Assembly (NCBI GenBank): GCA_019421365.1
Contig: JAHZFJ010000002.1
Location: 124,001 to 188,000 of the forward strand
Direction of reading: 5' to 3'
Length of the DNA: 64,000 nucleotides
Source of the DNA: Lachnospiraceae bacterium
Lineage (GTDB): Bacteria; Bacillota; Clostridia; Lachnospirales; Lachnospiraceae
In this document: in pieces, positions 42,799-52,314 of the stretch
Numbering within the stretch: position 1 is the first letter of the stretch
How the letters are laid out: each line of letters begins with the position of its first letter
Notes under the pieces: generated by a model
The model's input: only the letters and a program-made list of their open reading frames with translations
What the model was told of the DNA's origin: nothing
Databases searched by the model: none
Position numbers and translations under genes: made by a program

Positions 42799-44316
42799 AT
42801 GGCTAAATCAATTATGATTCAAGGAACGATGTCTAATGCGGGAAAGAGTATCTTAGCAGGGGGGCTTTGTCGCGTGTTTGCGCAGGACGGATATAAAGTA
42901 GCTCCATTCAAATCACAGAACATGGCGTTGAACTCATTCATTACTAAAGAAGGTCTTGAGATGGGAAGAGCACAAGTTATGCAGGCAGAAGCAGCAATGA
43001 TTCAACCCTCTGTTCTTATGAATCCAATCCTACTAAAACCTACAAATGATACAGGATCACAGGTCATAGTAAATGGAGAAGTTGTGGGAACTATGTCAGC
43101 AAGGGAATATTTCGCATGTAAGAAAAAGTTTGTCCCAGCTATATTAGAAGCCTATCATAAACTTGAACAAGAGCATGATATTATCGTAATTGAAGGTGCA
43201 GGTAGTCCAGCAGAGATTAATCTTAAGAGCGAGGATATTGTGAATATGGGAATGGCCAAGATGGCGAAAGCTCCCGTATTATTAGTAGGCGATATTGATC
43301 GTGGTGGAGTATTTGCACAATTATTAGGTACTATTTTACTTCTTGAAGAAGAAGAGCGTGCTATGGTAAAAGGTCTAATTATTAACAAATTCCGTGGAGA
43401 CAAAACGATACTTGACCCAGGGCTCCGTATGATTGAAGAAAAAGTTGGCATTCCGGTACGTGGTGTTATGCCATATTGTCATCTTGATATTGATGATGAA
43501 GATAGCTTGTCAGAACGATTTACAAAGAAAGCTACAACTGGGCTAATTGATATTGCAGTAATACGTTTGCCTAGAATCTCTAATTTTACTGATTTTAATC
43601 CATTTGAATATATAGAGGAAGTATCTTTACGTTATATTACGCAACCAAGTGAACTGATGGATCCTGATATGATTATTATTCCAGGTACAAAAAATACAAT
43701 CGAGGATCTGTTATGGCTTCGCGAAACAGGCCTTGAAGCAAAGATTCTTCAACATGCCGCTAGAGGTAAAGTAATCTTTGGTGTATGTGGAGGATATCAG
43801 ATGTTAGGAAATACGATTGCGGACCCTAACAATATGGAGACGGATAAGATTGAATTGAAGACGGTAAAAGGATTAGGGCTACTTCCAATTGATACAGTGT
43901 TCCTATCTGAAAAGACAAGAACTAGGGTACATGGAACATTCCAGGAGGTGGAAGGTACTTTAAGTAATCTATGTGGAACCCACTTTGAAGGATATGAGAT
44001 TCATATGGGAGATACGAATTGTAAAGGGACTCCATTGACAAACTTGACGGATATAACCAAGAGTGGTAACGTGAAAGAAGATGGTAATAATGTTGGAAAT
44101 ATTTATGGAACCTATGTGCACGGAATCTTTGATATGTCAGGCGTAGTGAATGGTATCGTAGAAGCCTTATTAAGGGAAAAAGGGTATGAAGGGGCAGATG
44201 TTCATGCACTGAATATAGAGGAATATAAAGAGACGCAATATAACTTATTAGCAGACGCAATTCGTAAGAACCTAGATATGGAGGCAATCTATCGAATCAT
44301 GGAACAGGGCGTCTGA
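42799..44316 (+). CDS. cbiP: Cobyric acid synthase
   Basis: 505 residues. MIQGTMSNAGKSILAGGLCR (ATP site), FKSQNMALNS, GAGSPAEINL and the glutaminase Cys in FGVCGGYQMLG are present, with the C-terminal His in YGTYVHGIF. It amidates side chains b, d, e and g. Confidence 0.95.
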   Translation: MAKSIMIQGTMSNAGKSILAGGLCRVFAQDGYKVAPFKSQNMALNSFITKEGLEMGRAQVMQAEAAMIQPSVLMNPILLKPTNDTGSQVIVNGEVVGTMSAREYFACKKKFVPAILEAYHKLEQEHDIIVIEGAGSPAEINLKSEDIVNMGMAKMAKAPVLLVGDIDRGGVFAQLLGTILLLEEEERAMVKGLIINKFRGDKTILDPGLRMIEEKVGIPVRGVMPYCHLDIDDEDSLSERFTKKATTGLIDIAVIRLPRISNFTDFNPFEYIEEVSLRYITQPSELMDPDMIIIPGTKNTIEDLLWLRETGLEAKILQHAARGKVIFGVCGGYQMLGNTIADPNNMETDKIELKTVKGLGLLPIDTVFLSEKTRTRVHGTFQEVEGTLSNLCGTHFEGYEIHMGDTNCKGTPLTNLTDITKSGNVKEDGNNVGNIYGTYVHGIFDMSGVVNGIVEALLREKGYEGADVHALNIEEYKETQYNLLADAIRKNLDMEAIYRIMEQGV

Positions 44317-44346
44317 TAAACAAATAGATAATAAGGAGGAATACCT

Positions 44347-44985
44347 TTGAAGATAGAATTAGAACAAGTGTTACCAGCAGAGATTGAGAAACGTAGTTTT
44401 GAGATTATTACAGAGGAACTACAAGGAAGAGCATTTCTAGAAGACCAGGAGATGATTATTAAGAGAGTAATTCATACAACTGCTGATTTTGATTATGCTG
44501 ATAATCTGAAGTTTTCTGAAGGTGCCGTTAGCAAGGCAATTGAAGCGATTAAGGCAGGAGCATGTATTGTTACAGATACGCAGATGGCGAAGGCTGGCAT
44601 TAATAAGAAGTCACTAGCAAAGCATGGCGGTGAAGTATACTGTTTCATGTCTGATGAGGACGTGGCATTAGAAGCGAAGGAATTAGGAACAACAAGAGCC
44701 ACAGCAAGTATGAATAAGGCTGCTAGATTAGATAAGGATGTAATCTTTGCGATAGGGAATGCGCCAACAGCGTTGGTTCATCTATATGAAATGATTAACG
44801 AGCATAAGATTACACCAAAATTGATTATTGGTGTTCCTGTAGGATTTGTTAATGTAGTTCCATCTAAGGAACTAATTATGAAGACGGATATCCCTTATAT
44901 AGTAGCGAAAGGAAGAAAAGGTGGCAGCAATGTAGCTGCAGCGATTTGCAATGCACTATTATATATGATAAATAACGAACGATAG
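44347..44985 (+). CDS. cbiC: Cobalt-precorrin-8 methylmutase
   Basis: 212 residues from TTG with AAGGAGG upstream. The catalytic His lies in IKRVIHTTADFDYADNL, and TDTQMAKAGINK and AIGNAPTALVHLYEMI are CbiC/CobH blocks. It moves the C11 methyl to C12, giving cobyrinate. Placed between cbiP and hemA. Confidence 0.94.
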   Translation: MKIELEQVLPAEIEKRSFEIITEELQGRAFLEDQEMIIKRVIHTTADFDYADNLKFSEGAVSKAIEAIKAGACIVTDTQMAKAGINKKSLAKHGGEVYCFMSDEDVALEAKELGTTRATASMNKAARLDKDVIFAIGNAPTALVHLYEMINEHKITPKLIIGVPVGFVNVVPSKELIMKTDIPYIVAKGRKGGSNVAAAICNALLYMINNER

Positions 44986-44996
44986 GAGGAGTCAGC

Positions 44997-46250
44997 ATGG
45001 ACATTCAAATGGTAGGAATAGACCATAGCAAGGCTTCTATTGAATATAGAGAAGGTTTTAGTTTTACCCGTCATGAAGCAGCGTTGGCGATGAATCAGAT
45101 TATGGATTGGTATAAAGAAGAACTTACAGGGTGTGTATTATTATCCACATGCAATCGGACAGAATTATACATCAGCTGTGAAGAAGAGAGTGTAGATCCT
45201 TATGAGATTCTTTGTCGTGTTAAGGGGATAGATTCAAATGCATATCAAAGTTTCAATACGCAAAGAAAAGGTGGCGATGTAGTAGAGCATTTATTTTCTT
45301 TGGCGTGTGGATTGAAGTCAAAGGTATTCGGTGAGGATCAGATTATTACGCAAGTAAAGGACGCATTGACGAATGCTAGAGAAGCAGAAACGACAGATAT
45401 TGTACTAGAGAAACTATTCCAGACTGCAATAACAGCAGCGAAGAAGGTAAAAGCAAGTGTACATCTTACAGCGGTGAATGCTTCCGTTGTAGAGAATATG
45501 ATAATAGTGCTAACAAGAGAATTTGATACCTTACAAGATGTACCTTGTTTGGTGATTGGTAACGGTGAAATTGGAAGATTGGCTGCAACACGATTATTAC
45601 AAGTTGGTGCTAAGGTTACTATGACATTGCGTCAATATAAGAGTAGAGAGGTGGATATACCCCTAGGGGCTCATTGCATTGACTATCAGGATCGATATGA
45701 TGTACTTTCTGACATGTCAGTTGTAGTAAGTGCCACAACAAGCCCTCATCATACGATACGATACGAAGAGACACATGAAATTTTAGATGATGGAAAGAAG
45801 AGAATTCTAGTAGATATGGCAGTCCCACGTGATATATCATTACGATTATCGGATCTAGACAATATCACATTATATAATATTGATAGTTTAGGTGGCGAAG
45901 CTACAGATACAATTAATAACCAATCGGTTGCGGTAGCTATGGAAATATTAGAGGAATACCAAGAAGAATTTAATACATGGTATCTATTCAGAGAATACAT
46001 TCCGTTAATCCAAAGCGTTGGTAGAACCTCTGCAGTTAGTGTTTTGAATCGTATTGATAAACAGATGAAGAAGATTATAGAGGATCAAGAATCTGCTGAG
46101 GAGATCAAAAAGCTTGTGAAGGCTGCGTCCAATCGAGTGGTGACGAATCTGTTATATGGTTTGAAAGAGAGTCTTGATAAGGACCAGTGGAGTAGCTGTC
46201 TTGAGGCAATTGAAATTGCATCTAGTAAGAATGGAAATGAGGAAGTATAA
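44997..46250 (+). CDS. hemA: Glutamyl-tRNA reductase
   Basis: 417 residues. The catalytic Cys is in LLSTCNRTELYI, and GLKSKVFGEDQIITQVKDA and the NADPH-binding VIGNGEIGRLAATRLL are complete. A C-terminal dimerisation helix follows. It makes glutamate-1-semialdehyde from Glu-tRNA for all tetrapyrroles. The stop is two bases before the next start. Confidence 0.94.
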   Translation: MDIQMVGIDHSKASIEYREGFSFTRHEAALAMNQIMDWYKEELTGCVLLSTCNRTELYISCEEESVDPYEILCRVKGIDSNAYQSFNTQRKGGDVVEHLFSLACGLKSKVFGEDQIITQVKDALTNAREAETTDIVLEKLFQTAITAAKKVKASVHLTAVNASVVENMIIVLTREFDTLQDVPCLVIGNGEIGRLAATRLLQVGAKVTMTLRQYKSREVDIPLGAHCIDYQDRYDVLSDMSVVVSATTSPHHTIRYEETHEILDDGKKRILVDMAVPRDISLRLSDLDNITLYNIDSLGGEATDTINNQSVAVAMEILEEYQEEFNTWYLFREYIPLIQSVGRTSAVSVLNRIDKQMKKIIEDQESAEEIKKLVKAASNRVVTNLLYGLKESLDKDQWSSCLEAIEIASSKNGNEEV

Positions 46251-46252
46251 GT

Positions 46253-46720
46253 ATGGAGAGCGCATATTTTCCTATATTCATTAACTTAATAAATAAACGA
46301 GTTGTTGTCATTGGTGGTGGAGTGATTGCTACGAGAAGGGTACAGACATTATGCTCTTTTGGGTGTAATATAGAAGTAATCGCGCCAGAGGTCTCGGATT
46401 CACTAAAGAATTTAGTGAGAGAGGAGAAAATCACTTGGCATGCCCGTCCCTATCAAGTAGGAGATGTTATTGGGGCTACGATTGTGGTATCTGCAACTAA
46501 TCAAAGAATAGTTAATCGTAAAGTTGGTCAGGAATGTGTGAAGTTGTCAATTCCAGTGAGTGTAGCAGATAGTAAGGAGGAATCCACATTCTATTTCCCT
46601 GGTATAGCGAAAGAAGATGCTGTCGTTGTTGGGGTAAGTGCAAGTGGAACCGATCATAAGATGGCCAAAAAAGTGACAGATGGAATAAAGAAAGTATTAA
46701 AGTCCATTGTGCAGGAGTGA
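46253..46720 (+). CDS. Precorrin-2 dehydrogenase / Met8-like NAD-binding protein
   Basis: 155 residues. YFPIFINLINKRVVVIGGGVIATRRV is the NAD site, with TFYFPGIAKEDAVVVGVSASGTDH. Only the N-terminal dehydrogenase domain plus a short helix remain, compared with about 200 residues for Met8p/SirC. It oxidises precorrin-2 to sirohydrochlorin, the substrate of CbiK in the same cluster. Ferrochelatase activity is possible but the short C-terminus makes it less likely. Confidence 0.85.
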   Translation: MESAYFPIFINLINKRVVVIGGGVIATRRVQTLCSFGCNIEVIAPEVSDSLKNLVREEKITWHARPYQVGDVIGATIVVSATNQRIVNRKVGQECVKLSIPVSVADSKEESTFYFPGIAKEDAVVVGVSASGTDHKMAKKVTDGIKKVLKSIVQE

Positions 46721-46760
46721 TGAAGAGTAATAGATTTAAGATATTGGAAGGGGTGTTCGT

Positions 46761-47654
46761 ATGGAAGGTAGAATTAGAAAGAGAATTAGGATCGGTAGTA
46801 GGGATAGTAGGCTTGCTGTAACACAGTCGCAAATTGTTATAGAGGCTATTAGGAAAGCCCATCCAGAACTTGAATTAGAGCTAGTTACCATGAAGACTAC
46901 GGGGGATAAGATACTAGACAAAAGTCTAGATAAAGTTGGGGGAAAAGGCTTATTTGTTAAGGAACTGGATATCGCTCTTAGAGAAGGCAGAATTGATTTG
47001 TCTGTTCATAGCCTTAAAGATATGCCAATGGAGATACCAGAGGATTTACCGTTGATTGGATTTTCAAAAAGAGAAGATCCGAGAGATGTTCTTATCTTAA
47101 AAGATGGCTTTCAAATCGAGGCTAGCTGCGGAATAATCGGATCTTCAAGTAAGCGAAGAATACTTCAATTGAAGAAACTTTATCCGAATTTACAATTTGA
47201 GACAATACGAGGCAATGTACAGACTAGGCTTAGAAAGATGGATGCACAAAACTACGATGGAATTGTTCTTGCATTGGCAGGAATTAAGAGATTAGGCTTA
47301 GAGAGTATCGTTACAAGAACATTGTCTACAGAGGAGATGATTCCAGCAGCAGGTCAGGGAATATTAGCGATTCAAGGAAGAAGAGATTTCGATTATTCTT
47401 TCTTAGACACATTTCTTAATAAAGAATCGGAAATTATATCGACTTGTGAACGTGCTTTCGTAACAGCACTTGATGGAGGCTGTTCTTCCCCTATTGCTGG
47501 TTATGCACAGATCCAAGGTAATGAGATAAGATTACAAGGTCTATATTGTGAAGAAGATAGTGAAGATTTTCGTATTGGAAGTATTCATGGTGAGATAGAG
47601 AAAGCAGCAAAACTAGGAGAAACATTAGCGAGACAACTAAGAGATGGCAGATAA
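46761..47654 (+). CDS. hemC: Porphobilinogen deaminase
   Basis: 297 residues. IGSRDSRLAVTQSQIVIEA, SVHSLKDMP and GSSSKRR are family blocks. The cofactor cysteine is in ALDGGCSSPIAGYA. It builds hydroxymethylbilane. Confidence 0.94.
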   Translation: MEGRIRKRIRIGSRDSRLAVTQSQIVIEAIRKAHPELELELVTMKTTGDKILDKSLDKVGGKGLFVKELDIALREGRIDLSVHSLKDMPMEIPEDLPLIGFSKREDPRDVLILKDGFQIEASCGIIGSSSKRRILQLKKLYPNLQFETIRGNVQTRLRKMDAQNYDGIVLALAGIKRLGLESIVTRTLSTEEMIPAAGQGILAIQGRRDFDYSFLDTFLNKESEIISTCERAFVTALDGGCSSPIAGYAQIQGNEIRLQGLYCEEDSEDFRIGSIHGEIEKAAKLGETLARQLRDGR

Positions 47655-47726
47655 TCATGAAACTCTTCTTCGTGTAGAAAGCAGTTCTCGTAGAATAGCT
47701 AGTTAGGAAGGAGTTGGCCTGTATAT

Positions 47727-49253
47727 ATGATAAATAGAAAAGGTAAGGTATGGCTTGTAGGAGCGGGACCCGGTGATATCGGATTATTAACCGTGAAAGG
47801 GAAAGAAGTACTTGAGTTGGCAGAGGTGGTTGTATATGATGCACTTGTGAGTGATGAGATTGCAGCTTTGATTCCAGCCTCTGCAAAGAAGATTAATGTA
47901 GGGAAACGGGCGAATCATCATCTAGTTCCACAAGAAGAGATTAATCAGATTCTACTTGAGGAAGCATTACAAGGGAATAGAGTAGTTCGTTTGAAAGGTG
48001 GAGATCCATTCGTATTCGGTCGAGGTGGTGAAGAGTTAGAACTGTTAGTGCAGTATAACATTCCGTATGAGGTTGTACCTGGAATTACTTCTGCTGTTTC
48101 CGTTCCGGCTTATGCGGGGATACCAGTTACCCATAGAGACTATACCTCGTCGGTGCATATTATTACCGGGCATGCGAGAAAGGGGGGAGCATCTAGGATT
48201 CAATATGATGCTTTAGTTAAGATGAATGCAACCCTTATATTTCTCATGGGAATTGGAGCACTTGAAGAGATTTGTAAGTCGTTAATTGAAGCGGGTATGA
48301 ATCCGGACACTCCAGCAGCTGTCCTAGAAAGAGGAACGAGTGCAAAACAAAGAAAAGTTATTGCAACGGTAGCCACGCTTAAAGAGGAGGCAGATCAGGC
48401 TCTTATTCAAACTCCTGCTATTATCGTAGTTGGTGAGGTATGTAGCTTGTCGGATTCCTTCGCATGGATGGAAAAGCAATCTCTTGCAGGTATTCAGGTT
48501 GTAGTGACAAGGCCAAAAGAGAAGAGTTCTACCCTTACAGAAAAATTACGTGCAAGGGGTGCACATGTTATTGAGATGCCTGCAATAAAAACAATAACAA
48601 TAAAAGAGCAAGAAGAGTTAGATCGATTTGCTGAAAGCATTGATAAGATTAGTGAAGTAAGAGGAGAACAATGGATACTGTTTACAAGTCCAAAAGGTGT
48701 GGAGAGTTTCTTCTCTTTATTAGAGGTAACTAAGACGGATATACGCCGTCTGTATAGTGCGGAAGTTAGGTTTGGTGTAGTTGGTAATGCTACAAGAAAA
48801 GAGCTGCGACTACACGGAATCGAAGCTGATTACATGCCGGATGCCTATTGTGGTAAAGAACTGGCGAACGGTTTACTTGAAGTGTTTGGTCAAAACCCTT
48901 ATGTAACGTTGTACCGTGCAGAAGATGCCACAGAAGGAATAGTAGAAGTTTTAGAAGATAATCAGATTGCATATCAGGATGTAGCAGTATATCATACTAT
49001 GTACCTTGTTGGTGAAGAGTTAGCAACACGAATTGGTATAGGTATTGATAATAAAACGATAGATTATGTGATGTTTACAAGTGCATCTTGTGTTAAGGCT
49101 TTTACATCATGTCTTACGGATATGGATTATACCAAGGTTAAGGCAATTTGCATAGGAGAACAAACAGCAGCGGCAGCGTCTAAGTATGGGATGCAAGTTT
49201 GTGTTTCCAAAAAGGCTACTATTGATAGTATGGTGGAATGTTTGAGTAGATAA
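47727..49253 (+). CDS. cobA-hemD: Uroporphyrinogen III C-methyltransferase / uroporphyrinogen III synthase fusion
   Basis: 508 residues. Residues 1-240 are SUMT (VGAGPGDIGLLTVKGKEVL, LKGGDPFVFGRGGEEL, PVTHRDYTSSVHIITGH). Residues about 250-508 are HemD (VVTRPKEKSSTLTEKLRARG, ILFTSPKGVESF, VMFTSASCVKAF). It cyclises hydroxymethylbilane and makes precorrin-2. This fusion is common in clostridia. TTAGGAAGGAG precedes the ATG region. Confidence 0.93.
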   Translation: MINRKGKVWLVGAGPGDIGLLTVKGKEVLELAEVVVYDALVSDEIAALIPASAKKINVGKRANHHLVPQEEINQILLEEALQGNRVVRLKGGDPFVFGRGGEELELLVQYNIPYEVVPGITSAVSVPAYAGIPVTHRDYTSSVHIITGHARKGGASRIQYDALVKMNATLIFLMGIGALEEICKSLIEAGMNPDTPAAVLERGTSAKQRKVIATVATLKEEADQALIQTPAIIVVGEVCSLSDSFAWMEKQSLAGIQVVVTRPKEKSSTLTEKLRARGAHVIEMPAIKTITIKEQEELDRFAESIDKISEVRGEQWILFTSPKGVESFFSLLEVTKTDIRRLYSAEVRFGVVGNATRKELRLHGIEADYMPDAYCGKELANGLLEVFGQNPYVTLYRAEDATEGIVEVLEDNQIAYQDVAVYHTMYLVGEELATRIGIGIDNKTIDYVMFTSASCVKAFTSCLTDMDYTKVKAICIGEQTAAAASKYGMQVCVSKKATIDSMVECLSR

Positions 49254-49280
49254 TGGAGTTATAATTGGATAAATAGAATG

Positions 49281-49316
49281 CCAGTGTCAGAAGGTTTGAT
49301 GATCCTTTTGTCACAG
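49281..49316 (+). other. Imperfect hairpin upstream of hemB
   Basis: CCAGTGTCAGAAGG can pair with CCTTTTGTCACAGG (11 of 14 positions) between cobA-hemD and hemB. No T run follows, so it is not a classical terminator; it could stabilise or process the mRNA. Confidence 0.4.
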
Positions 49317-49354
49317 GTATTAAGGACAGATTATGAAAGGAATAGTGACATAGT

Positions 49355-50338
49355 ATGGAATTACTAAATAGACCGAGAAGGTTAAGAGGAAGTCAAATAC
49401 TTCGAGATATGGTAAGAGAGACGAGGGTTTCAAAGAACGGTTTAATCTACCCCGTTTTCGTCAAAGAAGGGCAAAAGATTAAAGAAGAGATTTCAGCAAT
49501 GCCTGGTCAATATCGTTATAGTCTAGATACCTTAGCATATGAATTAGAACGTATACAAAAATCAGGAGTTCGTGGAGTTCTGTTCTTTGGTATTCCAGAA
49601 CACAAAGATGCATGTGGTAGTGTCGCTTGGGCTCAGGATGGCATTGTTCAAAAGGCAGTTGAACTTGCTAAGAAAGAATTTCCTGACTTATATCTTATTA
49701 CGGATGTCTGTCTATGTGAATACACGTCCCATGGACACTGTGGTTTATTGCATGACCATACCGTTGATAACGACAGTACTTTAGAATTGTTAGCTAAGAC
49801 TTCTCTATCCCATGTGCAGGCAGGTGCAGATATGGTAGCTCCTTCTGATATGATGGATGGTAGAATCTTAGCAATTCGTAGAACATTAGATGGAGCAGGA
49901 TATATCAATACTCCAATTATGTCATATGCAGTGAAATACTCATCGTCTTTCTATGGACCTTTCCGTGATGCAGCTGGTTCGGCACCAGCCTTTGGTGATC
50001 GTAAATCATATCAGATGGATTATCACAACAAAAGAGAAGCGATTAAGGAAGCAGAATTAGATCTTGCAGAAGGTGCGGATATTCTTATGGTAAAACCGGG
50101 GTTAGCGTACTTAGATATAGTGAAAGAGATTTCTGAACGTTTTCCGGTTCCTTGTGCAGTATATAGTGTTAGCGGAGAGTATTCTATGATTAAGGCAGCA
50201 GCAATGACAGGTTACATAGATGAGGCTGCAGTAGTTGCTGAATCTGCAGTTAGTATGTTCCGTGCTGGTGCAGATATTCTCATCTCTTATTACGCAAAGG
50301 AAATTGCAGGGTATATCACAGAAGGTAGAATCGGGTAG
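49355..50338 (+). CDS. hemB: Porphobilinogen synthase
   Basis: 327 residues. The zinc cysteines are in DVCLCEYTSHGHCG. The two catalytic lysines are in MSYAVKYSSSFYGPFRDAAGS and LMVKPGLAYLD. It condenses two 5-aminolevulinates. A 520-base gap with hairpin element copy C follows. Confidence 0.95.
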   Translation: MELLNRPRRLRGSQILRDMVRETRVSKNGLIYPVFVKEGQKIKEEISAMPGQYRYSLDTLAYELERIQKSGVRGVLFFGIPEHKDACGSVAWAQDGIVQKAVELAKKEFPDLYLITDVCLCEYTSHGHCGLLHDHTVDNDSTLELLAKTSLSHVQAGADMVAPSDMMDGRILAIRRTLDGAGYINTPIMSYAVKYSSSFYGPFRDAAGSAPAFGDRKSYQMDYHNKREAIKEAELDLAEGADILMVKPGLAYLDIVKEISERFPVPCAVYSVSGEYSMIKAAAMTGYIDEAAVVAESAVSMFRAGADILISYYAKEIAGYITEGRIG

Positions 50339-50439
50339 TATTCGAGTGCCAGAGGTTTATTATCATATCTAGATGAATACTAGAGAATATTTATTCATCT
50401 GAAGATAAATGGTGTCCTTGTGTATTATTAGTTTTCAGA

Positions 50440-50717
50440 GCAAAACTCGTATAATTTTTCATAGCATCTTTGCTGACGTACTATAACACAAAACACGCTG
50501 TACATCTGAGTACTTCTAAGTGTGTACGGATAGGTATCGAAAAATGCGGAATCGTCTTCGATTCGGCTTCCTGCCTCAGCTCAGGCTGTCTCGGCGTCCA
50601 TGCCTCGCCTTGCTCGGTTATATAGTACACACTAATAAGTACTATAGATGTTTCGCTATCATTTTGTTGTCATAGTACGCCAGTAAAGAAGCAGCTGTAT
50701 GTGACTAAGAGTTTTGC
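50440..50717 (+). repeat. Long-hairpin intergenic element, copy C (about 278 bp)
   Basis: Perfect 9-base inverted ends GCAAAACTC (50440-50448) and GAGTTTTGC (50709-50717). Further arms include TTGCTGACGTACTAT with ATAGTACGCCAGTAA and AGTACTTCTAAGTGTGTAC with GTACACACTAATAAGTACT. The core keeps GCGGAA and CGTCCATGCCTCGCCTT (50595-50611). Its small internal hairpin differs (GAATCG-TCTT-CGATTC). It lies between hemB and hemL, in the same direction as copies A and B. Confidence 0.86.
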
Positions 50718-50791
50718 CTATTTATGTTAACAATACACAAGCACTGGTTAGTCATAGAATGAATAAATATTATCTAGCATTCACTTCAATG

Positions 50792-50821
50792 TTGTTTATG
50801 ACCTTTTGACACTCGTATAAA
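50792..50821 (+). promoter_or_regulatory. Candidate promoter of hemL
   Basis: TTGTTT at 50792-50797 and TATAAA at 50816-50821 with an 18-base spacer, just upstream of the hemL start at 50859. Suggests hemL can be transcribed independently of the large operon. Confidence 0.4.
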
Positions 50822-50858
50822 ATTACAAATTCAATAATAGAAGGAGCAGTTTAATCGT

Positions 50859-52145
50859 ATGAAGACAGATAAATCAGAACGTTTATTTACAGAAGCAGTT
50901 GAGATTATACCAGGTGGGGTAAATAGTCCTGTACGTGCTTTTCAAGCAGTTGGTGGTAGTCCAAGATTTATAGATAGGGCAGAGAAACAATACCTCTATG
51001 ATGTAGATGGTAATCAATATATTGATTACATCGGTTCTTGGGGGCCAATGATTCTTGGACATAAGAATGAACAAGTACAAGCAGCAGTACTGGAAGCAAT
51101 TAATAAAGGCCTTAGTTTTGGTGCAGCTACGGAAATTGAAGTTGAGATGGCTAAGTTGATTTGTGAAATTGTGCCATCTATTGAGATGATACGTATGGTG
51201 AATTCAGGGACAGAAGCAGTCATGAGTGCAATTCGTGTTGCAAGAGGGTACACAGGACGTAATAAGGTAATTAAGTTTGAAGGTTGTTATCATGGTCATG
51301 CAGATGCTATGCTTGTGAAAGCTGGTTCTGGTGTTATGACATCGGGTGTGCCAGATAGCGCAGGTGTACCGGCTGGCTGTGCAGAAGATACATTAACTGC
51401 AGTATATAATAATCTTGAAAGTGTAGAGAAATTATTTGCTGAGAATAAAGGTGAAATTGCATGTTTAATTGTTGAGCCAATTGCAGCTAATATGGGTGTT
51501 GTTTTACCGCAGGAAGGTTTCTTACAAGGATTACGAGAAATCTGTACAAGAGAAGGAGCACTTCTGATTTTTGATGAAGTAATTACGGGATTTCGTCTCC
51601 AATTAGAGGGTGCATCAGGTTACTTTGATATCAAACCGGATCTTATTACCTATGGTAAGATTATAGGTGGAGGAATGCCAGTTGGTGCATATGGTGGACG
51701 TAAAGAGGTGATGCAAGTTGTATCTCCAGTTGGAGCCGTTTATCAAGCGGGTACATTAAGTGGAAACCCAGTTGCGATGCATGCAGGGATTACACAACTT
51801 AGAATTCTGAAAGATCACCCAGAAATCTATAGCATGATTAATGGATATGGAGAGAGACTTCGTTCAGGACTGCAAGGTTTAGCCAAGAAATATCAAATTC
51901 CATGTGTAGTGAATGGTATTGGCTCCTTAAATTGCATGTTCTTTACAAAGGAACCAGTAGTAGACTATGAATCGGCAAAAACTTCTGATACGGCTTTGTT
52001 CGGTAAGTATTTCAATCATATGCTGAATAAAGGGCATTATATTGGTCCTAGCCAATTCGAGGCGATATTCTTGTCTGCAGCTCATACGGAAGAGAATATT
52101 CACAAGTTCTTAGAAGATGTTGAAGAGTTCTTTAAACAATGTTAG
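50859..52145 (+). CDS. hemL: Glutamate-1-semialdehyde 2,1-aminomutase
   Basis: 428 residues. EAVEIIPGGVNSPVRAFQAVG, the GCYHGHAD block and the PLP lysine in TYGKIIGGGMPVGAYGG identify HemL. It produces 5-aminolevulinate from the HemA product. It closes the tetrapyrrole region. Confidence 0.95.
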   Translation: MKTDKSERLFTEAVEIIPGGVNSPVRAFQAVGGSPRFIDRAEKQYLYDVDGNQYIDYIGSWGPMILGHKNEQVQAAVLEAINKGLSFGAATEIEVEMAKLICEIVPSIEMIRMVNSGTEAVMSAIRVARGYTGRNKVIKFEGCYHGHADAMLVKAGSGVMTSGVPDSAGVPAGCAEDTLTAVYNNLESVEKLFAENKGEIACLIVEPIAANMGVVLPQEGFLQGLREICTREGALLIFDEVITGFRLQLEGASGYFDIKPDLITYGKIIGGGMPVGAYGGRKEVMQVVSPVGAVYQAGTLSGNPVAMHAGITQLRILKDHPEIYSMINGYGERLRSGLQGLAKKYQIPCVVNGIGSLNCMFFTKEPVVDYESAKTSDTALFGKYFNHMLNKGHYIGPSQFEAIFLSAAHTEENIHKFLEDVEEFFKQC

Positions 52146-52192
52146 GATTTAACGAGATTGCTGACAAGACCTGATTTTGGATAGATAATTAT

Positions 52193-52251
52193 AAAGGAAT
52201 TCGTAAATGAACTTGGTTTTATTCCAAGTCTTTCACGAATTCCTTTTTTTA
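52193..52251. terminator. Bidirectional terminator between hemL and the MFS gene
   Basis: AAAGGAATTCGT (52193-52204) pairs with ACGAATTCCTTT (52235-52246), and inner ACTTGG/CCAAGT extends it. A TTTTTTT run follows on the plus strand; the minus strand has a poorer run. Confidence 0.85.
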
Positions 52252-52314
52252 GGGTTCTATGATTCGAGAATCAAAAGGTTATAAACAACGTTGAAGATGA
52301 ATGCTAGGGCATAT

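Noticed and set aside
47657..47672. Another copy of the hairpin element after hemC
   Set aside because: Only a 12-base match to one end (AAACTCTTCTTC) with no partner end nearby.
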